Assembly: GCF_018448885.1 (NCBI RefSeq)
Contig: NZ_RCWB01000016.1
Coordinates: 42,258 to 106,257 of the forward strand
DNA: 64,000 bases
Reading direction: 5' to 3'
Source of the DNA: Photorhabdus caribbeanensis
Lineage (GTDB): Bacteria; Pseudomonadota; Gammaproteobacteria; Enterobacterales; Enterobacteriaceae
Each line of letters opens with the position of its first letter. The first letter of the stretch is position 1. Under the pieces are notes generated by a model that ran no database searches, was not told where the DNA came from, and was given only the letters and a program-made list of their open reading frames with translations. Shown here one piece after another: positions 47,798-59,700 of this stretch. The translations under genes and the position numbers were made by a program.

Positions 47798-50700
47798 ATG
47801 GGGAAATCATCAAATAGAAGTGCAGAGTACTTCTTTACTGGGAAATATTACGACGATAATGACGGTAACAATATTACTGCTATTGGTGTTGGTGGTGAAG
47901 TTTATGCTTATGGCGGGGATGATGATGTTACTGTTGGTTCATTAAAGGTCGATGTATACCATATGAAGGGTGAACTTTCGGTAAAGGGAGCCTCAGGTTA
48001 TACTGGTATTCGTAAAACGGGAAATGGCGGCCTGTCATTTGCCGGTGCGTCCGGTACGGCTTTTATCGATCACACGGGTGAAACAGGAAATTTATATTAT
48101 TCGGGTGCTGCTGGTTATAACAAACTGACTCGTAAAGGTTTATCTGGAGATACCAGTTTTAAAGGGGCTGGTGGATACAATAAATTATGGCATGAAACTG
48201 ATCAGGGAAATGTCTATTTTGCCGGTGCGGGAGCGGCTAATGAAATTGACCGTACTTGGTATAATCATTATGAGGGTACTCAAGGAGATGTGACATTTAA
48301 CGGCGCAGGCGCTGCGAATAGTATCGATTCGCGGATAGAAAGCGGTGACGTCATTTTGAATGGTGTTGGCGCTGATAATCATGTCGTACGTAGAGGCAGA
48401 GAAGGTAACATTATCTTAAATGGCGCAGGGGCAGCGAATCGCATTGAACGTATACGCCATAGTGAAGATGAGTATGGGCAGACACAGGGCGATATTACTC
48501 TTGAAGGTGCGGGTGGTTATAACAAACTCTATTCTGATGTTGCTCACGGTAATATTCATTTTACTGGTGCAGGAGCTTATAACGAAATTACCCGAGCAGG
48601 TGCAAGAAATGAAATAGAATTTGCTCAGGCTAAAGATATTGTTATGACATCAGCAACAATGGAGGGACGCTGGATTCAACAATCTCAGCAAGTTAAAGCA
48701 ATTAAATCTGCTGTAGAGCCTGATACTTATCTCTTTGCCATTGCCAATAATGTTAATACTAAAGTTGTGTCTGTACGGCTACAAAATAATCCTAATACCG
48801 GTAAGCTCTGTTATTATGCTACTTCTTGGTATAAGGAAGGTAATCATCTTAAGGATATTGCTAAAGAAAATATCAATGTAAATAATGGATTTATCCCTGT
48901 TAAAGGGGAAGGTGCTATTACGCTTGGCAATATTAATTTTGTATATCGACAAGAAACCACGATACAAGGTGTTGAGGAGGCATTATTAAACGATAAATGG
49001 GTAAATTATGCTGGCGGCGCCAACGTCAAGGCGGAAGATGTCACCCTAGGTAGCGCCAAAATAGGAGGATATGCGATCTCTTCTAATGGCCTGAAAATTG
49101 ATGTTTCTCCGGTAAAATCAAACGAACAACCAAATACTTATGTATATGCAATATTTTTGGCTCCTTATACCAAAGTGGTTGAGGTTAAATTAGCCAATGA
49201 TTATGAAACAGGGAAGCTGAAATATATTGCAAAATCCTGGTATAAAACAGGTGATCATACTGATCGTTTAGCAGATGAAAGTTTTTCCTATCCTCACGGT
49301 TATCGATCAATGGGGGCTGGTTATACGTTAAGTCAACTTCACTATGATTTAAATGTAATAGATGATATTTCTGATAGTTTAACTGATCTTGAAGGTTATT
49401 CAGAGCAAGATCTTATCAAATCATCAAAGAATGGCGGTGATAGCTCCGGTAATATTTATTTCATTGGTGCCGGTGGTGGAAATGTTATTACATCCAATGT
49501 GACGCACGGTAATATTAATTTCACAGGGGCGGGCGCGGCTAACATTATTCTGCACGGCTCAAAATTCGGCGATACCAATTTTGATGGCGCTGGTGCAGCT
49601 AACATCGTGGTAAAAAGTGGTGAAAAGGGCGATCTGACATTTCATGGAGCGGGTTTAGCCAATGTTCTGGTTCACCAAGGCCAGCGCGGGAAAATGGATG
49701 TTTACGCTGGCGGCGCGGTAAATGTTCTTGTGCGTGTCGGGGATGGACAATATCTGGCTCATCTTCTGTCCTATGGCAATATCTCAATTCACAAAGGCAG
49801 CGGTAACAGCCGGGTGCTGATGTTGGGCGGGTACAACACGCATACCCAAATTGGTAATGGCAATGGGAACTGGTCCGGTGCGGGTGGTTTTAACGTCATC
49901 ACTCAGGCGGGAACAGGGAATATCTCTTCCATACTTTTAGGCGGTGCTAACGTACTGACTAAACTCGGTGCGGGAGATCTGGTTGCCGGTCTGTTCGGCG
50001 GCGCCAATATTATCACCCAGCTCAGTGATGAGACTGAAACGGCCAACACCACTGCTATTGCATTGGGCGGAACTAACATCTTTACCAAGAAAGGGCAAGG
50101 CAATGCGCTGGCGGTGATGGGCGGCGGCGCGAACGTCCTCACCCATATCGGTGACGGCAATACCACGGGTGTTATGCTCGGTGGCGCGAATATCTTGACC
50201 AAAGTCGGACAAGGTGACACGACCGGCATCATGTTCGGCGTCGGCAACGTGCTGACCCATGTTGGTGACGGTTTGACATTAGGCGTGATGGCTGCGGCAG
50301 GCAATATCTTCACCAAAGTCGGGAATGGTACATCGATTGCGGCCATGATTGGCGCGGGCAACCTGTTTACCCATGTCGGCAAAGGGGATGCCTGGGCATT
50401 AATGGGCGGCGCAGTGAACGTCTTTACCAAAGTGGGTGACGGTGATGCGCTGGCATTGATGGTAGCCGCAGGCAATGTGTTTACTCATATTGGGGATGGC
50501 GCAAGTGTTGCGCTGATGCTGGCAAAGGGCAATCTCGCCACGAAAGTGGGTAATGGCATGACGCTGGCGGCGATGATCGGCAAAGCTAATATCTTTACCC
50601 ATGTCGGGAATGGCAATACCTTTGCCGCCATGATTGGCGGCGCCAATGTGCTGACCAAGGTCGGTAATGACCTGACCGCCGCCTTAATGATAGGGAAAGC

Positions 50701-53700
50701 CAATATCTATTCCCATGTGGGTAATGGCGCCAGTATCGGTTTGTTTGCCGGTGAACTGAACGTCATGACCAAAGTCGGTGAGGGTACAACGCTGGCGGCC
50801 ATGTTTGGTAAAGCCAATATAATGACTCATGTTGGCGATGGCTTAACGGGCGTGTTAGCGCTGGGTGAGGCCAATATTGTCACCAAAGTGGGTGACGATT
50901 TTATGGGAGTAGTTGCGGCAGCGAAAGCGAACGTGATTACCCATGTCGGCGATGCGACGACCGCCGGTATCCTGTCAGGGAAAGGCAACATTCTGACCAA
51001 AGTGGGCGACGGTACCACAGTCGGTCTGCTTATTTCTGATGTAGGTAACGTGATGACCCATGTCGGCGGAGGCACGACAGTGGGTTTTGCCAAAGGTAAA
51101 GCCAATCTGATTACCAAAATTGGCGATGGCGCTGGGGTGAATGCGGTTTGGGGTGAGGCGAATATCCTGACTCAAGTAGGAAATGGCGACCGTTACAACT
51201 TTGCGAAAGGCAAAGCTAACCTTATTACCAAAGTGGGAAATGGACAAGAAGTCACCGTGGTGCAGGGGGATGCCAACATTATCACCCATGTGGGTAACGG
51301 TGATGATTACACTGGTGCTTGGGGGCAAGCCAATATCATCACTAAGGTAGGCGATGGACGTAATGTGGTGCTGGCTAAAGGTAAGGCTAACATTGTCACT
51401 CAGGTAGGGAAGGGCGACAGCTTTAACGCCTTATGGAGCGAAGGCAATGTCATCACCAAAGTGGGTGACGGTATACAGGTGACGGCGGCAAAAGGGAAAG
51501 CTAACGTCACGACGACAGTGGGCAATGGCTTAAATGTCACTGCTGCTCATGGTGACGCTAACATTAACACTCGTGTAGGTAATGGTGTTTCGGTTAACGT
51601 GGCATGGGGGAAATATAACCTCAATACCAAAGTTGGGGATGGCCTTAATGTTGCGGTCATGAAGGGTAAAGGCAATGCCAATATTCATGTTGGTGATGGT
51701 CTGGGTATCAACGCCTCTTATGCGCGTAATAACGCGGTGGTTAAGATTGGTAATGGTGATTTCTACAGCTTCTCTGCTTCAGAAAGCGACAAACTCTCTT
51801 CCCTCTTTGAGCATATCAAACAGACAACATTAGGTGTGGGGGGCAGTCAGGCGATCAATTATCTGGTGCATGGGGAGGAAGCTAACACATCTGGTACCCA
51901 TAAAGGCAGAGGTGCGATTAATTTAGCGGAAGTCTCTGCCATTGATGGTTTTCAGATGGATGAAATTGCGCCGGTAAGTTCAGATTTAAGCCATTGTTTC
52001 AATGGTGCGATAACAGCCGTGGAGACCCCTGACGTCAGTTCAATAGAAGGTACTTTGAGTCAAAAAACGCTATCGGCGCCAGATAAGCTAGATCAGAACG
52101 AAAATCTGATCGTCAATGGTGACTTTGAACAAGGTAATCAAGGTTGGCAGTCAACCAATGATATAGAGGCATACCTCCCAGCGAGTGCTTACGGTCTTGA
52201 TAATACCGGTGATGGTGAACGAGTCAGTAAATTTAATGTTGATAAAAACACCGTAATTTGGCAGGAATTAGAAAATTTGTCTGAAGGCGAAGTGGTTTCA
52301 CTGACTTTTGATTTTATGAGTCATTTTGAGATGGTGGAGCGTGATCTGAGAGACAGCGGAATGGTGGTGTTGTGGAATGGTGAATCTGTATTCTCAACTT
52401 CTGGAGCACGAGCTATACAGCGCACCCAAAAACTCGATTTAATGGCGAAAGCAGGTACTAACCGGATTGAATTTAAAGGTACAGGTCAGGATGATGGATT
52501 TAGTTACATCTTAGATAATATCGTTGTGAAATCTGAAACGTCACTGATTGTCAATAATGACTTTGAGCAAAGTAAGGGGGATTGGCAATCAACTAATGAT
52601 ATTGCGGCGTATCGCCCAGTGAGTACTGAGGGGCCTAATAATACCCGTTATGGCGAACGAGTCAGTGAACTTGATGTTGATAAAAACACCACTATTTACC
52701 AGGACCTGCAAAACCGTTCTGAGGGAGAAGTGATTTCGCTGAGTTTTGATTTTGCCAATCGTCCCGATGCTTATTCAGCCAACAATGGTATGGATGTTTT
52801 CTGGAATGGCAAACTTGTATTTTCGACTTTTGGCGACGCGGCGAAATGGCAAAATAAAACGCTAGAGCTGATAGCAAAAGCGGGCAGTAATCGAATTGAG
52901 TTTAAAGGAACCGGTTTGAATGACGGCGTAGGCTATATTCTGGATAACGTTATTGCAAAATCTGAGAGCTCACGACAAGCCAATATTATTACCGAACATG
53001 TGAAACAGGATAAAGCGGCGCAAAATGCGCTAAGTGATAAAGAAAAAGCGGAAAAAGATCGTCAACTATTAGAACAGGAAAAAGAGAAACAGCTGGCGGC
53101 GATTGCGAAATCACAATCCCAATTAGAATTAACGGATCAGGCAGCAGTTAGCCAAAATGGGCTGACACAGCGTAATGCGATAGCAGCAGAAGCGCAGGCG
53201 GAGACTGATGAACTGGTTTCCATGATGCAAGGTTTGGCAGTGCTTGATGACTATGCCGATTACAGCGGCCAATCAGGTGATCAATGGCGCAATCAGTTTG
53301 CTGCCCAATTTTTGAACCGTGCCCAGGATGAGTTGAATTACACCAAATTTATTACCCAGAAAAAATTAGTTAATGCTCAACGGTCTATTACGGATAACCA
53401 ACGAAAAGTAGAAGAAGCTGTTAAGAAATCCGAGGCCGGTGTAGCACAAAGTGAGCAGCACCATGCCAGTGCAAAACAAGATATTGCAGAGGCTCAGGAA
53501 AAAGCGGAATTAAGAAAAGAAGAAGCATTATTGCAACAACAACGGGCCGAAAAGGCGGAAAATAACGCAAATATCGCTTATCAAGGGGCGGAATATCGGG
53601 GTAAACGTGATATTGCTGCGGCTGAAAATAAGATTACCCAGGTACAAGAAAATGCCAGAGGGGCAAAACAGAGCGATTCTAAACCTGAGCGTACCGGTGC

Positions 53701-56700
53701 CGGTGGTAGTGGTTTGTCTGGCAATGCCTACCAATCGACAGGAGCAGGGGAAACCGGTAGCCATATTGATCCTGAATTAATACCGGAAGCTGAAAAAAGA
53801 TTCTACAAAGGATTGACTGAAGAAGAGCTACAAGCGCTGGATGGCGCTAAACAAGCGGTTGATCGTCTACAGATAAATGCTGGTATTCGTGCGGAAAATA
53901 CCGGCGTTTTAACTACTTCAAAGTTTGCCAAAGTACCATCTGACGATATGGTGACGCCAAGGTCGAACAGTTTAGGCGAGCATGTCAGAAAAGTGCCGCG
54001 GATTTCAGGCATTAATCTGGAATCGTTGGGGAATGATGCCAAAGTAGAGCAGAAAAATTCCGCTATATTTGAAAGTGCGAAATTTAATTTATTGAAAGAG
54101 GGAAATAAGCTATTTATCAACCCTAATGTACGAACATTGGGGCGGAAAAGGCAGCTTAGTAAAGCACTTATTGCTGTACGTGATATTTTCTATAAAACGA
54201 TGAGCCATTTTGATGAAGAACATGTGTTGCAGTTTGAACAGGCGCTTTCTCATTGGCAACAGCGGAACCCAAAAGAATTTGCTCTACGTATCAGTCAAGT
54301 GAACTTAATACGTTTTAGGATGGGCCGGATGATGGAACACTTGCAGGCCCAACGAGCTGAATCCGTCGGCGTCCTTGGGATCGCCGTGGCGCCTCAACAT
54401 GCTGAACATCTTAAGCAGCAAGTCATATTTGATGGAACCGGACGTATTATCGGTTTGAAAAGTAATATTACCCAAGATGAAATTAACCAACTTGTTAAAT
54501 GGAAAATTACACCTTTAACGCGGAAGAACTCAACGGCTGAACGGGAGGCGCCTAAAACCGAAAGTGAAAGCCTCATTGTTTTCATGAGCCGATTGGAAGC
54601 CGCGAATATCCCGGAATCGGGGCCTTTGATTAAACGGGCCAGGGAGCTATGGCTCACCGGACAAGTCACATCTCAAGAAACCATCCGGTTGTTTAACGAT
54701 GCGATCAGCCAGTTACACGCATACCCTGAGTTACATGGTTTGGTATTGTCATTACAGGCTGATGCTCACAGAGAAAAGTCGACCACTCAATATATTGACA
54801 ACTTATTTGGCCGTCGTTTTGATTCTGAGCTGGCGCATACATTGATGAAAACCGCCTCCCCGGATGTGATAGCCACCTCCAGGCAGATAGGTCAGTTTTT
54901 GGTGCAGGAGTTTGAGCTGTATATGCAAAGCACTGTTGGTTCCACCGTCCGCGACGGACAGATTGCTATCAGGATGCAAGCTTTTGCCGAAAAAATTAAA
55001 AAAGATATTCGCCCTTGGTTCAGTCGGGTGCCTGAACTGACCGCATTCCTGCAAAAACCGACCTTTGATAACTTTAAGGTCATGATGACCAAGGTGGATA
55101 ACGGTTTTGAAATGATCAAAATTCCGTTTCTGGCAGTAAAAATGTCGAACACTGATGGTATGGGGTTACATTTATCTCAATGGAAAGCGGAAGCGGACAT
55201 TTTCTATCGGGATCAGATCTATAAGGCGCGTTCCACCAGTAGTAAGTTAACTAATATGGCGGATGTTACCTATAAAGTGAAGTTAACTGAACAGCAAACC
55301 AATGATTATGGTATTGCACTGCCTTACCAGCCATCCGGTGATCAATATGAAGATTTCCTGTATGGCAGAAAGGTGGCGGCGGGCAGAGTGCTGACGCCTG
55401 GACAGGAAACAACGCTTGAGCGTAACGCCTTGGCACAAGGGCATTCCGTGGTGACAGGGGCATCTGGATCGACCAATATCATGGTCCATCTCAATAACTA
55501 TATTGCTAGTCAAGATCCCACTTTCTCGCAGGAGCAGGCATATCTTAATACTTTGGTGTTCCTGGTATTTGATGGTGGTCATTCGGTTAATGAAAGTTTG
55601 GTGGTTTACAAAGCGTTGCAGGAGAGCGGTGATGAGCGCAGGCAGGTACTGCAAAACTACACCGCCAGTTATATGGATCTGATGGATATCGCCGGGGATA
55701 AAGGCGAGTTGTGGATAAATCAGGCATTAAATAGTGCATTTGAGAAAACCCAACACCTTTATCGAGAAAATACCCCTGAGAGAGAACAGAATGACTCTCC
55801 GGTGGAAGTATTACAGGCGTTATCGGGCAAAAATGGAGCATCAGAGTCGGTATTAATTGAGGATGATGGTACCGCGCCACGGGATTCGGACTCTTTAAAC
55901 CCATTGACTCGATTCTTTAGCAACGAACTGTATGGTTTTAAAGAAGATCGCCGCTATATCAGTGATGAGACGCAGACCATGCTTAATGATGCGATTGCTA
56001 ATGGCAAATCAAGCAAAATTACCCTAAAAGGCGAAGGGGGACGTTTAACGGGATATTATCATCAGGGTGACATAAAACCCGATGACACCTCGATGGCAAC
56101 AGAGAAAAAAGTCGTGCTTTTCCTTCATGGTTCAGGTTTATCTGCGGAAGAGCAAGCTTATGATATCCAAAGCCACTATCAAAATCAGGGCATTGATATG
56201 CTTGCTATCAACATGCGGGGTTATGGTGGTAGTGATGGTAATCCAGGCGAACAAGGATTTTATCAAGATGCCCGGACGATGTTTCGCTATTTGGTGCAAG
56301 ATCGCGGTATTAAGCCGGGTAATATTATCATTCATGGTTATTCCGTCGGTGGGCCGGTGGCGGCTGATCTTGCCCGCTATGCGGCGCAAAATAATCAAGC
56401 TGTGTCAGGTCTGTTACTCGACAGGCCAATATCGAGTATGACTAAAACCATAACCGCGCATGACATACCAAACCCCGGTGGTGTGATTGGGGCATTGGCA
56501 AAAGCGATGAACGGACAATTTTCAGTAGAAAAAAACCTCAAAGGCTTGCCAGTCAATACGCCGATCATGTTGTTAACTGACAATCAAGGTTTAGGGCATG
56601 AAGGGGAAAAGCTGCGTACAAGATTGACCGCTGCTGGTTATCGCGTATCGGGTGAACAGACCTTTTATGGTCATGTCGAGAGCGGTGCTTTAATGAGCCA

Positions 56701-59700
56701 ATATGCTGATAGGATTGTATCGACGCTCTCCGATTTTCAAAATAGAAATCGGGATGTGGTGAATAGCTCGCTGCGAAAGAGCGACAATCGTGGGACACGT
56801 TTTGGTAGCCAGATCATTATTCAAATGGAAAATGACCCGACTGTAGCGAAAGCAGCGATCAATCTGGCGGGTAAACACCCAGCATCCAGCGTAGTGGTGA
56901 AACTTGATGCTGATGGTAAATATCATGTCGTTTATGGTGATCCTGCCAGATTATCAGGCAAATTACGTTGGCAGATTGTTGGTCATGGCCGTAACGGGTC
57001 GGCACAAAATAACACTCGTTTGAGTGGTTACAGTGCTGATGAATTGGCAATAAAACTGAAACAGTTCAGTCAGAACTTTGACCGGGCGGGTAAACCTGAT
57101 CGTATCAGCATCGTGGGTTGTTCACTGATTAGTGATGATAAACGGAATGGTTTTGCCTATCGTTTTATTACCGCCTTAGATAAACAGGGCATCCGTAGTG
57201 ATGTTTCAGCGCGTCGTAGTGAAGTGGCGGTTGATGCAACAGGTCGTAAATTTACCCGCGATAAAAATAATCAGTGGGCTAACAAGTTGGACGATAACAA
57301 ACTGGTGTTACGCTGGAATGAACAGGGTGAGCTAACGACGACAACAGAAAAATTGCGTCGAGGGGTGGCTGAAAGCGATATTAACCTTGCTAAAGTGGGG
57401 TACACCGAAGCTGATTCCGTAACCAGAGGGGCAATTGCGGATAACCATGATATTTTCACCGCGCCAGGGAAACGCAAAAACAGGGTAGAGCTTGGTTCAA
57501 ATCCTCAATCGGAGCCACTGAGTTACGCTGGGAATATACAGGTAAACGTGGGTGACGGTGAATTTACTGCGATCAACTGGGGAACATCGAACGTAGGTAT
57601 TAAAGTGGGTACTGGCGGCTTTAAATCACTGGCCTTTGGCGACAACAATGTGATGGTTCACATCGGGGATGGTGACAGTAAGCACAGCGTTAATTTGGAT
57701 GGTTATCAAGCACTTGAAGGAGCCCAGATGTTTATTGGCAACCGTAACGTCAGCTTTAACCAAGGCCGCAGTAATGACTTGATTGTCATGATGGATAAAT
57801 CCATCCCTACGCCACCGTTAGTTAATCCATTTGATGGCGCTGCCCGCATTACCGGTGTACTGAAATCTATTGCCCATTCTGGCGAAGAGCGGAACTGGTT
57901 GGCGGCGCAAAATCAACAGTGGACGCTATCTGGTGCGAAAAAATTTGTGCGGGACATGTCCGGTTTAGACCAAACCAGTAGTGTGGATTACAAGACATTG
58001 GTTGATCTGGATTCGCAGCTTGAGCGCAGTAGCCGTGGTTTGAAAAGTGACACAGAAGCGGCATTGAACAAAAAATACCACCAATGGTTAAGTGGTCACG
58101 GCAACAATATTGATACCAAAAAAATGAGTCGTGTGGATAAATTCCGTCAAGCTAATGAGAAATTGGCTTTCAATTTTGCAATAGGTGGTCAGGGGGCGGA
58201 CATTCAGGTTACAACCGGTAGCTGGAACTTTATGTTCGGCGACCATATTCAATCGATTCTGGATACCAACTTAGGTTCTCTGTTTGGTCTGATGACACAG
58301 CAATATTCAACAACGGGCTTGGTGAAGACAACATTTACTTACAATCTACAGGACTTACCGCGTCAGCTTAAAAACAAATTGCTTGGGCGGTTAGCCAGTG
58401 TGAATGCCGATACCACTTTAGCGGATATTTTTGGTGTGGATTACACCCCGGAGGGGCAGATTGTTGCCCGTACTGGTGAGCCGGTTGATGGCAAGGCTAT
58501 TTTGCGAGAGATGCTGGAAGTTATTCACAAGTTTGGTGGCGATCAACTCCGAGTTTTCACTGATCCGGATAAATTGATTGATGGATTGAAACAGAACGCC
58601 GATATGAGTGCCGATGGTATTGAATCATTTCTTGTCAGTCATGGGCTGAAAGAGAAAGCGCCTGATGAAAATCGGGAAAAGAGTGTACCGGGCGCTATTA
58701 ACAGTGAGAATATTCAGGCTAATAACAAACCAGATCGTGCATTGGGTTTTAATTCGCTGAACTTACCTAACTTGTTTGCGACGATATTCAGCCAAGATAA
58801 ACAACAAGAGATGAAATCGTTAGTGACCAACTTAAAAGAGAATCTAACCGCAGATTTGCTCAACATGGAGCAGAAAACGTTTGATTTCTTGCGTAACAGC
58901 GGTCATTTGCAAGGGGATAGCGATATCCATATATCGTTGGGGAACTACAACTTCAACTGGGGCGGTGACGGTAAAGATCTCGGTGCTTATCTGGGAGATA
59001 ACAACAACTTCTGGGGGGGACGCGGTGACGATGTTTATTACTCAATCGGCACCTCCAACATCTTTACCGGCGGAGAAGGTGATGACCTCGGCGTTCTGAT
59101 GGGACGTGAAAACTGGATGTTTGGCGGTAATGGCGATGATACCGCAGTAGTAGCCGGACGCATTAACCATGTATTCATGGGTGAGGGGGATGATCAGACA
59201 TTTGTTTTTGGTGAAGGTGGCGTTATTGATGCCGGTAACGGGCATGACTACGTTGTCACTTCTGGTAACTACAACCAGGTGGATACTGGGGAAGATCAGG
59301 ATTATGCGGTGACTATCGGTAATAACAACCGGGTTGAGCTAGGTGAAGGCAATGACTTTGGCAGGGTGTTTGGTAATGACAACCGAATTGATGGCAACAT
59401 GGGTGACGATGTAATTAAACTGATGGGCTATCATGCGGTAATTAATGGTGGAGAAGGTGATGACCATCTGATTGCGGCCACAATTTCGAAATTCAGCCAG
59501 TTTGATGGCGGTGATGGTCAAGATCTACTGGTTTTGGGGGGATACCAGAACCACTTCCGGGGTGGTGCGGGGGTAGACAGCTTTGTGGTCAGTAGTAAGG
59601 TGATTGACAATCAGATTGATGATATCAATGCAGAAGATATGATTGTCTTTAACGATATTGACTGGCAAAACTTGTGGTTCCAGCGCAGTGGATACGATCT

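Noticed and set aside
53990..55800. MCF or DmX effector in RtxA2
   Set aside because: Both are cysteine proteases, as I recall; I found no cysteine and no RCD motif in this segment.
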